Below, in pieces: positions 1 through 6,132 of a stretch of DNA of 10,037 bases. Each line of letters opens with the position of its first letter. The first letter of the stretch is position 1. The DNA is taken from positions 1 through 10,037 of the forward strand of contig DPJL01000308.1 in the NCBI GenBank assembly GCA_003543035.1, written 5' to 3'. Origin of the DNA: Micromonosporaceae bacterium (lineage in GTDB: Bacteria > Actinomycetota > Actinomycetes > Mycobacteriales > Micromonosporaceae). The notes under the pieces were generated by a model that saw only the letters and a list, made by a program, of their open reading frames with translations, was not told the origin of the DNA and ran no database searches. The position numbers were made by a program, and so were the translations under genes.

Positions 1-427
1 CATGGACTTCGGCCGGATCACACTTGCCGAGGACCTGGTCCTCTACCTGTTCGGCACGCCGGGCCAGAACCGCTTCTGGTTCATGTGGGACGACATCGTC
101 CACGGGGCCATCGTCGCGGTCGTGCTCGTCGACACCCGGCGACTGGCCGACAGCTTCTCCTCGATCGACTACTTCGAGGCGCGCGAGATTCCGTTCCTGA
201 TCGCGATCAACCAGTTCGACGGCACTCGCCGGTACGCGCCGCCGGAGGTTCGCGAAGCGCTCGCGCTACCCGAGGACGTCGCCGTCATCACCTGCGACGC
301 CCGCTCGCGCGAGTCGACCAAGCAGGTCCTGATCGCCGCGAGCGAGCATGCATTGTCCCAATTGGACCCCCGGGTTCCGAGCGGCCAGCGCCTGGTGCGC
401 CGCGCACGGGCACCTGGCGTGAGCTGA
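1..427 (+). CDS. CvnD-like conservon GTPase, 3' part (5' end outside window)
   Basis: This is the C-terminal 141 residues of a small MglA/Ras-like GTPase of the actinobacterial conservon type (CvnD). In known conservons it works with a sensor-kinase-like CvnA, a roadblock protein CvnB and a DUF742 protein CvnC at the membrane. Visible motifs are the switch II/G3 element FGTPGQNRFWFMWD (residues 17-30), a G4 guanine-specificity motif NQFD (70-73, a variant of NKxD) and a G5-like CDARS (98-102). The Walker A/G1 loop and switch I are missing because they lie upstream of the window. The ATG at position 2 is therefore an internal Met and not the start. The product ends in a short basic tail. The next gene starts 21 nt downstream on the same strand, suggesting co-transcription. 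The family call is confident. Membership of a full conservon cannot be confirmed because the upstream genes are outside the window. Confidence 0.88.
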   Translation, partial: MDFGRITLAEDLVLYLFGTPGQNRFWFMWDDIVHGAIVAVVLVDTRRLADSFSSIDYFEAREIPFLIAINQFDGTRRYAPPEVREALALPEDVAVITCDARSRESTKQVLIAASEHALSQLDPRVPSGQRLVRRARAPGVS

Positions 428-448
428 CCGCACGAAAGGAGCGACTTC

Positions 449-1294
449 GTGGACCACGTCCATCACTTCGACATGGGCACCTGGCTGCTTTTCCTGGCCT
501 ACATCACCTCTGCCGTCGGATCCACCGTGGGACTCGCGTGCACCCTGCAGGCGCGCTACGCCGGCACGCCGCGCTCACGCATCGCGTGGCTGATCCTCGC
601 CGCGGTGTCAATCGGCGGTGTCGGCATCTGGGTCATGCACTTCATCGCGATGCTCGGGTTCGCCACACCGGGCATGCCGGTCCGCTACGACATTGTGCGC
701 ACCGGGCTTTCCGCGATCCTGTCCGTGTCGGCGGTGTTCCTCGGGTTACTGGTGTTCGGTGTCCGCACGAAGTTCGTGTTGTGGCGGCTGCTGGTCGGCG
801 GGGTGGTCACCGGGTTGGCGGTCGGGCTCATGCACTACACCGGCATGTGGGCGGTCCAGGTCAAGGGCCAGATCGGGTACGACCTCGGCCTGGCGGTGCT
901 GTCGATCGTGATCGCGGTCATCGCCGCGACGGCGGCATTGTGGTTCACCGTCGCGGTGGACCGGCTCCTGCTTCGGGTGGTCGCGGGTCTGGTGATGGGG
1001 GTCGCGGTCACCGGCATGCACTACACCGGTATGGCCGCCGTGCGCGTGCAGTTGGATGCCGGGGCGCCGGACCCGTCCGGAGCCGAGGTGTTCAGCTTCC
1101 TGTTCCCGGTCTTCGTGCTGGCGGCCGTCGCGCTCGCCGTGCCGATCTGCGCCGCACTGATGGCCGCGTCACCCGCGGAGAAGGAGGCGGCGCTGCACCC
1201 GAAGATCGACGCGGAGCCGCCGCGGGCGCGCTCGAACGGTCTGTCGACAGAGCCCGATCGCATCGGGCCGCTCAAGGCCGGTGATCGAGGATAA
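449..1294 (+). CDS. MHYT-domain integral membrane sensor protein, stand-alone
   Basis: A 281-residue polytopic membrane protein of the MHYT family, proposed in the literature to sense O2, CO or NO through a bound metal, probably copper. Seven hydrophobic segments are visible at about residues 11-33, 44-68, 83-105, 112-134, 144-168, 172-197 and 214-240. The motif occurs three times: a degenerate MHFIAM (63-68), then MHYTGM (128-133) and MHYTGM (190-195); the Met/His residues are the proposed ligands. No GGDEF, EAL, kinase or other output domain follows. The C-terminal 40 or so residues form a charged, probably cytosolic tail. The GTG start at 449 is chosen because GAAAGGA (434-440) lies 8 nt upstream and the TM1 region begins soon after. 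It sits 21 nt behind the CvnD-like gene, so it may feed a signal to that GTPase system (inference). Its last 23 bp overlap the convergent P450 gene. Confidence 0.93.
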   Translation: MDHVHHFDMGTWLLFLAYITSAVGSTVGLACTLQARYAGTPRSRIAWLILAAVSIGGVGIWVMHFIAMLGFATPGMPVRYDIVRTGLSAILSVSAVFLGLLVFGVRTKFVLWRLLVGGVVTGLAVGLMHYTGMWAVQVKGQIGYDLGLAVLSIVIAVIAATAALWFTVAVDRLLLRVVAGLVMGVAVTGMHYTGMAAVRVQLDAGAPDPSGAEVFSFLFPVFVLAAVALAVPICAALMAASPAEKEAALHPKIDAEPPRARSNGLSTEPDRIGPLKAGDRG

Positions 1295-2609
1295 CCGGCA
1301 GCGAGTCGACTCCGTACACAATGGACGCTTGGCGGAAGGCGAGGTCTTCCGGGGCGATTGCGAGCCGCAGGTTGGGGAACCGTCGCAGCAGGGCGGGATA
1401 GGCCCTCCGCAGTTCCATCCTGGCGAGCTCGGCGCCGATGCAGCGGTGGATGCCGTGGCCGAACGCCAGGTGCGAGGTCGGCCGCCTGGCCGGGTCGAAA
1501 CTCTCCATGTCCGCGCCCAGCACCCGGTCGCGATTCGCCCCGCTCAGCGAGCAGACCACGATGTCGCCGCTGGCGATCTTCAACCCCGCGATCTCCAGGT
1601 CCCGCGTCGCGAAACGCGGAAACGCGACCTGGACGACGGTCAGGTAGCGCAGCAGCTCCTCGACGAACCGGTTGACGGCGTCGTCGGTGCTGAGCAGCTC
1701 GGCCCGCGCGGGATTCTGCAGCAGCACCAACGCACCGAGCGCGAGCATGCTCGCGGTGGTCTCCAGGCCGCCGGTGAGCAGACCGTCGGCCAGCCCGGCC
1801 AGCTCCTGATCGTCGATCTCGTGGCCGTATTCCTTGATCAGCATGCCGAGCAGCCCGTCACCGGGCGACTCCCGCTGCTTGCGGACCACGCCGAGCAGGT
1901 AGGACAGGGACTCGGAGATCGCGCCGAGTGAGGCGTTGGCGCCACCGAAGAGGTCGAAGCGCGCCGTGGACAGCCGCTGGAAGTCGGCGCGGTCCTCGTA
2001 CGCGACGCCGAGCAGCTCGCAGATCGTCAGGGACGGGATCGGCAGGGCGAACGCCTGCCAGAGATCCACCGGCTGGTCCGACTTCTCCATCGCGTCCAGC
2101 TGCTCGGCCACGATCGCGTCGATCCTCGGCCCGAGCCTGCTCAGCCGGCGCATGGTGAACTCCGGCGTCAGCATGCGGCGCAGTCGCGTGTGGACGGGTG
2201 GATCGGCGAATCCCAGCCCGCCAGGGTTTTGCTCGGCGACCGCGCCGGCCTGCCCCATCAGATTGGTGAAGTCGTTGCTGAACCCGTCGACCTTGCCAAG
2301 CAGGGCCTTGGCCTCGTCGTATCCGGTGACCAGCCAGACCCGGGCGCCGAGCGGCAGTGTGAGCCGGCTGATCGGTGTTTGCTCCCGGAGGTGACCAAGC
2401 TCACCGACCGGGTCAAGACCGGTCCGCTTGAGCGGCATCAGAGCGTGGTCGGGCAGCAGCGAGATGGTGGACAGATCGAGGCCCGGCGCCTGCAACCGCG
2501 CAAGATACCTTCTCCCAAACCAGGCAAGAACACGCGAACGGAGATACCCCACGAGTCCGATACTACGTGCCCGCACTCGAGCCCAGAGTCCACTGTGGGT
2601 CGTGGTCAC
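1272..2609 (-). CDS. Cytochrome P450 (soluble bacterial type)
   Basis: A 445-residue haem-thiolate monooxygenase, which normally needs a ferredoxin and reductase supplied in trans; none is encoded here. The hallmarks are complete: C-helix HTRLRRML (from 140), I-helix oxygen-activation motif GGLETT (280-285, Glu in the acidic position), K-helix ExxR as ELLR (318-321), and the haem loop FGHGIHRCIG (383-392) with Cys390 as the iron ligand. The N-terminus has about 50 residues of basic, partly hydrophobic sequence before the usual P450 core, longer than in most soluble bacterial P450s. GTG at 2609 is the farthest possible start because a stop codon abuts it, but no Shine-Dalgarno precedes it. GTG at 2552 (Val20), 7 nt after a TAGTAT box, is an attractive leaderless alternative giving 426 residues. 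Several Streptomyces conservons carry a P450 after cvnD. Here it is convergent, with MHYT between, so a functional link is only inference. Substrate unknown. Confidence 0.95.
   Translation of the reverse strand: MTTTHSGLWARVRARSIGLVGYLRSRVLAWFGRRYLARLQAPGLDLSTISLLPDHALMPLKRTGLDPVGELGHLREQTPISRLTLPLGARVWLVTGYDEAKALLGKVDGFSNDFTNLMGQAGAVAEQNPGGLGFADPPVHTRLRRMLTPEFTMRRLSRLGPRIDAIVAEQLDAMEKSDQPVDLWQAFALPIPSLTICELLGVAYEDRADFQRLSTARFDLFGGANASLGAISESLSYLLGVVRKQRESPGDGLLGMLIKEYGHEIDDQELAGLADGLLTGGLETTASMLALGALVLLQNPARAELLSTDDAVNRFVEELLRYLTVVQVAFPRFATRDLEIAGLKIASGDIVVCSLSGANRDRVLGADMESFDPARRPTSHLAFGHGIHRCIGAELARMELRRAYPALLRRFPNLRLAIAPEDLAFRQASIVYGVDSLPVILDHRP
2560..2565 (-). promoter_or_regulatory. Possible -10 box for a leaderless P450 transcript
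   Basis: On the minus strand TAGTAT fits the actinobacterial TANNNT -10 pattern. It stands 7 nt before an in-frame GTG at 2552, the spacing seen in leaderless transcripts. No convincing -35 element is visible. It would place the P450 start 19 codons inside the longest reading frame, where there is likewise no Shine-Dalgarno. Confidence 0.3.
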
Positions 2610-2767
2610 TCAGCGTTGGGTGCTGCGATACGTCGCGGTCATGCGCAGTTGGGCCAGGTGCGGCCAGCCGCGGGCGTGCCCGGGCGCCCGGGTTGTCGGC
2701 AGTCCGGAGTGGACGATGGCGAGGCGGGTGCCGGACTCGATGCGAAGCCACCGCCGGGGTTGGGGTC
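2610..2767. other. Gene-free stretch upstream of the P450 gene
   Basis: With the pseudogene fragment beside it this makes 339 bases without an intact gene. The reading frames here are Arg/Pro-rich and show no protein signature I trust. One minus-strand frame contains SGTRLAI (about 2735-2715), which could be the shifted continuation of the enolase-superfamily remnant, but the match is too short to rely on. If the P450 starts at 2609 its promoter should lie here, yet I see no clear -10/-35 pair or ribosome binding site. Confidence 0.5.
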
Positions 2768-2938
2768 CAACTCGGCGTGGCCGATGATCGCCTCGGGGGA
2801 GAGCGGTTCCTCGAACCACCACAGTGGACAGTCCCCGGCGACCTTGGCCTTGGCGTCCCAGAGGGCGATGTCGATGGCGGACAGAGCCCGGATGAAACTC
2901 CCTTCATCTCGCCGCCCCGCCGATGGCCGGACGGGCAC
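2768..2938 (-). pseudogene. Remnant of an enolase-superfamily (mandelate racemase/muconate lactonizing) gene
   Basis: On the minus strand about 47 codons (2908-2768) read as a recognisable MR/MLE-family mosaic. RALSAIDIALWDAKAKVAG is the helix that ends the capping domain and enters the barrel. It is followed almost at once by WWFEEPLSPEAIIGHAEL, the central barrel strand with the EEP metal-ligand signature. In intact family members these two blocks are separated by roughly 80-100 residues that include the KxK catalytic lysines and the first metal-binding Asp. Here they are joined in frame at PLW/WFEEP, indicating an internal deletion. After HAEL the frame degenerates into low-complexity Pro/Ser sequence. 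The N-terminal capping domain and the C-terminal half are absent. The ATG at 2938 is 11 bp after the chitinase stop. It cannot encode an active enzyme. The gene identity is moderately sure, the exact family member unknown. Confidence 0.65.
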
Positions 2939-2948
2939 TGATCGCAGG

Positions 2949-4022
2949 TCAGCAGTGCAGGTTGTTACCCGCGGGAACGCCGAGGACCTGCACGAACCGC
3001 GTGTAGTTGTTGACCCGGCTCTGCACCTGTGCCGGGTTCCTGCCGTCGCACTCCAGGGCGCCGTTGATGCTGCGGATCGTCTGCCCGAAGCCGTGCCCGT
3101 TGACCATGGCGTTGTGGCCGGTCATGGTGCCCGGGCCGTTCTGCGTGTTCCAGTACCAGAGCGCGGTCTTCCACGACACCGCCGCGTCGTTCTGCACCAG
3201 GTAAGGGTTGTTGAGCAGGTTGATGCCCAGCGCGTCGCCCGCTGCCTTGTAGTTGAAGTTCCAGCTCAGCTGGATCGGGCCGCGACCGTAGTACGCCGCT
3301 TGGCCGGCCGGGCAGCCGTAGGGCTGGCTGCGGTCGCAGTAGTGCGGGTAGTTGGCTGTGTTCTGCTCGACGATGTGCACCAGGCCGCCGGTCTCGTGGT
3401 GCACGTTGGCCAGGAACGCCGCGGCCTCCTGCCTGCGGACGGTGTCGCTGCCCGTTCGCGCGAAGCCGGGGTAGGCGCTCATCGCCGCGGTCAGCCCGCT
3501 GTAGGTGTAGAAGGAGTTCCGGCTCGGGAACATCTGGTTGAAGTTGGCTTCGGTAACGACAAAGCCGCCCGGGTTGGGAGGAGCGGTCGTGGGTGGCGTG
3601 CCGCTGCAGCTGTAGGGATCCCAGTACCAGGTACTGATGGTCGGGTCGTAGCCCGGGTTGTCGTGTTCGGCGATGTAATACAAACCGTTGGTGTAGCGGA
3701 CAATGGAGCCCGTGGTGTACCACTGTCCAGCCACCCAGTTCGGATGGGTGCAACCGCCGGGCGGTGGTGTGGTGCCGCCATCGCAGGTGCCCTGGTCCGC
3801 CCACACTCCCGTGGTGCCGGGCGGTGCCTCGTTCTGAGTCCACCACTTGGCCTGCCAGTTGCGGCCGTTGTGGGAGGCGGTCATCCCGCCGGTGTAGACG
3901 GCCGAGGCCGACCATGGAGTGGCGCATGCGGCAGCGGAGGCGATCGTCGGCTGCAGGACAACCGCGAGCGCGCTGACGATCGTCAGCGCCGCCGCTCCAG
4001 CGATGATGCGAAATCTCGACAT
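2949..4022 (-). CDS. Secreted GH19 chitinase with two CBM5/12-type chitin-binding modules
   Basis: A 357-residue extracellular endochitinase cleaving beta-1,4-GlcNAc polymers by inversion. Residues 1-31 form a Sec signal peptide: basic start, hydrophobic core, ASAAA cleavage region. Two small disulfide-bounded modules follow. The first (Cys33-Cys80) contains QAKWWTQNEAP, the classical CBM5/12 aromatic patch. The second (Cys91-Cys139, with YYIAEHDNPGYDP) is a related form lacking the KWW patch. A Pro/Thr linker (about 140-153) leads to the GH19 domain (about 154-357). It carries VHHETGG with the general acid Glu210, the second catalytic Glu219 in IVEQN (the 9-residue spacing typical of bacterial GH19), and the family signature YYGRGPIQLSWNFNY (244-258). 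ATG at 4022 is supported by GGAG (4028-4031, minus strand) 5 nt upstream. The gene is complete and divergent from the histidine phosphatase gene across a 175-bp spacer. Likely roles are chitin nutrition or antifungal activity. Confidence 0.96.
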   Translation of the reverse strand: MSRFRIIAGAAALTIVSALAVVLQPTIASAAACATPWSASAVYTGGMTASHNGRNWQAKWWTQNEAPPGTTGVWADQGTCDGGTTPPPGGCTHPNWVAGQWYTTGSIVRYTNGLYYIAEHDNPGYDPTISTWYWDPYSCSGTPPTTAPPNPGGFVVTEANFNQMFPSRNSFYTYSGLTAAMSAYPGFARTGSDTVRRQEAAAFLANVHHETGGLVHIVEQNTANYPHYCDRSQPYGCPAGQAAYYGRGPIQLSWNFNYKAAGDALGINLLNNPYLVQNDAAVSWKTALWYWNTQNGPGTMTGHNAMVNGHGFGQTIRSINGALECDGRNPAQVQSRVNNYTRFVQVLGVPAGNNLHC

Positions 4023-4197
4023 GTTTGCTCCGTCCCGCGGCCTGTCGCCGCCGGAATAGACAATGTTCTGAAATGCATCGATGCGAGCTCACCATAGCAG
4101 TTAACAATAAAGCTTCCTAACAGTAATATTTTTCATCGACTTCGGTCTCGATCGAGTCGGTTGCGACGAGTCGCCAAGGCGGGAAGCATGCGTTCGC
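4023..4197. promoter_or_regulatory. Divergent intergenic control region with AT-rich core
   Basis: This 175-bp spacer separates the chitinase start (minus) from the histidine-phosphatase start (plus). Its centre (about 4093-4135) is strikingly AT-rich compared with the GC-rich surroundings. Two perfect 10-bp palindromes flank the core: GCATCGATGC (4075-4084), on the chitinase side, and CTCGATCGAG (4147-4156), just past the plus-strand promoter. Both are operator candidates on position alone. For the chitinase I see only a weak extended -10 (TGCTATGGT, minus strand, about 4091-4099) without a good -35. I found no copy of the TGGTCTAGACCA-type direct repeat known from Streptomyces chitinase promoters. 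Confidence 0.5.
4101..4129 (+). promoter_or_regulatory. Sigma70-like promoter for the histidine-phosphatase gene
   Basis: TTAACA (4101-4106; five of six matches to TTGACA) is followed after exactly 17 nt by TAATAT (4124-4129; four of six matches to TATAAT). Transcription would begin near 4136, leaving a leader of about 60 nt before the ATG at 4198. It is the best housekeeping-type promoter match in the window and lies in the AT-rich island. Inferred from sequence only. Confidence 0.5.
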
Positions 4198-4785
4198 ATG
4201 ATGAGCTTTTTCGACGGCTTAACCCTCGAACTCGTCCCGCACAGTGCTTCGGTCAGCCCGGAGCGCTGGACCGGCGACCACGCCATCCGCCCACTGTCGG
4301 AGGCCGGCCATCAACAGGCGAAAGAGCTGGTAGAGACGATGGGCACCGATGTGGACGCGATCTATTCGAGCCCGGCCCTGCGATGTCTGCAAACGGTTCA
4401 GCCGTTGGCCCGCGCCGCGGGTCTGCCGATCGTGGAGCTCGTTGAGCTGCTCGACACGAAAGAGTTCGCTGAGCCGCACGAGTGGACGCAAGGAATCTTC
4501 AAACCGGTGCGGGAAGCCATCGGCGGGGGATGGGCGGCCGGCCACGGGCTGCGCGCGTTGGTGACGATGGCTGAGAGTCACCCGGGCGGGCGAGTGGTGG
4601 CTGCCTCACACGGTGACATCATTCCCACCTTCTTCGCGATGCTCTGTGCGGTCAATGATGTGCCGCTTCCGAAGGTGCCGCAGCGGGGTGGCTGGTACAC
4701 GGTCCGCTTCGCCGAGGGCTCTTTCACGATCACGATGAACGGCACGCCTCACCCAGGCGACGTGCGCCCTCGCTCAGCTCGGTGA
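4198..4785 (+). CDS. Histidine phosphatase (phosphoglycerate-mutase-like) family protein with altered RHG motif
   Basis: A 195-residue cytosolic protein of the histidine phosphatase superfamily, whose members hydrolyse small phosphoesters through a phospho-histidine. The fold markers are present: N-terminal strand ELVPHSAS with His15 at the phospho-acceptor position, WTGDHAIRPLSEAGHQQA (24-41), YSSPALRCLQT with the phosphate-pocket Arg62, and the second catalytic His138 in VAASHGDII. The family signature is normally [LV]-x-RH-[AG]; here the Arg is Pro14 (codon CCG, 4237-4239). That removes one of the phosphate-binding arginines, so activity may be reduced or lost. The start is ATG 4198 (ATG 4201 is equally possible), with a purine-rich GGCGGGAAG (4178-4186) 11 nt upstream. 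Its 3' end overlaps the convergent MocR gene by 56 bp. The length suits the short single-domain branch. Physiological substrate unknown. Confidence 0.88.
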   Translation: MMSFFDGLTLELVPHSASVSPERWTGDHAIRPLSEAGHQQAKELVETMGTDVDAIYSSPALRCLQTVQPLARAAGLPIVELVELLDTKEFAEPHEWTQGIFKPVREAIGGGWAAGHGLRALVTMAESHPGGRVVAASHGDIIPTFFAMLCAVNDVPLPKVPQRGGWYTVRFAEGSFTITMNGTPHPGDVRPRSAR

Positions 4786-6127
4786 GATCTGCGGCCGCGG
4801 CAAAACCCAACCGGAGATACGCACCCGGTGGCTCGGCGGCGAAGTAGCCGCGTCCGGGGCCGACGGCCACGCCGTGCGCCCGAGCCGCCTCCGCAACCTC
4901 GGTTTGACCGGGTGGCAGCCGAAGCCACAGATGTAAGCCACCGGCAGGGATTCGGGCGACTGTCCAATCCGGAACTTCGCGGGCCAAAGCTGATGCGAGT
5001 ACCGCACAGCGTTCCCTAAGCGCGTTGGAAAGAGCGCGCAGGTGCCTATCCCACGTAGGGGTGGTAAGCAATTCGACGGCCGCCTCCTGCATCGGGCGGG
5101 CGATGAAGAAGTCGTCGACGAGCCGGATCGCGCGCAGGCGCTGCATTACCGGGCCGCGAGCGATCAGGGCGCCGATGCGAAGGCTCGGCGACGCGGGTTT
5201 GGTCAGTGAGGTCAGATGGACAACGGTGCCATCGCGGTCGTCGGCCACCAACGCTCGGGGTACCGGCGCGCCGTGGCCGAGGAGCCGGGCGAAGTCGTCT
5301 TCGATGACGAAAGCGCCGACTGCCCTTGCCACGTCAAGAATCTGCCGGCGGCGCTCGGGCGCGAGCACAACGCCCGTCGGATTGTGGAATGTCGGCTGGC
5401 AGTAGAGCAATCGAGCGCCCGTCATGGCGAACGCATCGGCCAGCAGGTCGGGCCGGATGCCGTTGTCGTCCATGGGAACGGGCACCGGCCGAAGTTCCGC
5501 AGCCCGGGCGGCGGCCAGAGCTCCTTGGTAGGTAGGCGATTCCATGAGTACCGGGCTGCCCGGCGCCGCTATCGCGCGGAATGCCATGGACAGCGCATCC
5601 TGGCCACCGCCCGTGATCAGTACGTCGTCTGGACCGACGTCACCACCGGCGAGCCGGGCGAAGATGGCGCGCAGAGTTGCCAGACCTGCCGTCGGCGCCC
5701 GGTCCCACGCGTCTGGCCGGCGTGCCGCGCGGGCCAGTGCGGCGCCCAGTGCCCTGGTCGGTTGCAGGGATCGATGCAGGTAACCGCTGGCCAACGTGAT
5801 CGCGCCGGCGGGTGGGGGAGCGAGCAGGTCGGTCACGGTCCGGGCATCGACGCTGCGGTCCGTGAGGGCGACGGCCTGCCAGGACGTGTCCGGCGGTTGG
5901 TCATCGGAACCGGAGCGGCGCGCGGCCACGAAAGTGCCGCTGCCGGGACGAGTCACCACCGCACCTTCACTGGCGAGTAGAGCAAAAGCGCGGGCGACGG
6001 TCACCGGGCTCACCCCGTTGCGGCGCACCAGATCCCGGCTGCTGGGCAGCCGGTCCCCGGGAGCCAGCTTCGCGATCTCCGTCTTGAGGATCGCGACCAG
6101 CGCCTCGATACTGCTACTCTCAAACAT
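4730..6127 (-). CDS. MocR-type transcriptional regulator (GntR HTH fused to aminotransferase-like domain)
   Basis: A 465-residue MocR-subfamily regulator. Residues 1-70 are a GntR winged helix (GDRLPSSRDLVRRNGVSPVTVARA, then RPGSGTFV); residues about 108-465 are a fold-type I aminotransferase-like effector domain. PLP ligands are visible: NPTG (249-252), IEDDF with the pyridine-binding Asp277/278 region, and SLTKPASPSLRIG with Schiff-base Lys310. Such proteins bind PLP or a PLP adduct and control a neighbouring, often divergent, gene of PLP, amino acid or GABA metabolism. The reading frame is open to 6304, but the GntR domain starts at the ATG at 6127; the extra 59 codons lack domain character and run antisense to the next gene. 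No Shine-Dalgarno precedes ATG 6127. A TATTCT box 8 nt upstream suggests a leaderless or near-leaderless mRNA. The 3' end overlaps the phosphatase gene by 56 bp. It probably regulates the divergent class V enzyme and itself. Confidence 0.92.
   Translation of the reverse strand: MFESSSIEALVAILKTEIAKLAPGDRLPSSRDLVRRNGVSPVTVARAFALLASEGAVVTRPGSGTFVAARRSGSDDQPPDTSWQAVALTDRSVDARTVTDLLAPPPAGAITLASGYLHRSLQPTRALGAALARAARRPDAWDRAPTAGLATLRAIFARLAGGDVGPDDVLITGGGQDALSMAFRAIAAPGSPVLMESPTYQGALAAARAAELRPVPVPMDDNGIRPDLLADAFAMTGARLLYCQPTFHNPTGVVLAPERRRQILDVARAVGAFVIEDDFARLLGHGAPVPRALVADDRDGTVVHLTSLTKPASPSLRIGALIARGPVMQRLRAIRLVDDFFIARPMQEAAVELLTTPTWDRHLRALSNALRERCAVLASALAREVPDWTVARIPAGGLHLWLRLPPGQTEVAEAARAHGVAVGPGRGYFAAEPPGAYLRLGFAAAADLTELSEGARRLGEACRSS
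6115..6120 (+). promoter_or_regulatory. -10 box (TACTCT) for a leaderless class V gene transcript
   Basis: TACTCT fits TANNNT and ends 5 nt before the ATG at 6126, the distance expected when transcription begins at or next to the start codon. No Shine-Dalgarno sequence precedes that ATG. No good -35 is seen, so the -10 may depend on an activator. Confidence 0.45.
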
Positions 6128-6132
6128 GAGTA
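6115..6132. promoter_or_regulatory. Inverted repeat across the shared start codons; candidate MocR operator
   Basis: TACTC (6115-6119) and GAGTA (6128-6132) form a perfect 5-bp inverted repeat with an 8-nt spacer. A second nested pair, CTCA (6119-6122) and TGAG (6127-6130), lies inside it. The element covers both start codons and the plus-strand -10 box, so a dimer bound here would block both transcripts. No experimental support. Confidence 0.4.

Noticed and set aside
85..1284. 399-codon plus-strand open frame across the GTPase and MHYT genes
   Set aside because: Arg/His-rich composition with no domain; it is the +1 shadow of two well-supported genes.
2190..4097. 635-codon plus-strand open frame
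   Set aside because: Runs antisense to the P450 and chitinase genes and has the Arg/Gly/Val-rich composition of a high-GC shadow frame; no motif seen.
2965..4107. 380-codon minus-strand open frame over the chitinase
   Set aside because: Same-strand frame shift of the GH19 gene; Arg/His-rich with no signature.
5216..5980. 254-codon plus-strand open frame
   Set aside because: Antisense shadow of the MocR aminotransferase domain; no recognisable protein.
5796..6125. Upstream in-frame extension of the class V enzyme to a start at 5796
   Set aside because: The added 110 residues are low-complexity and antisense to the MocR HTH; family homology begins only after 6126.
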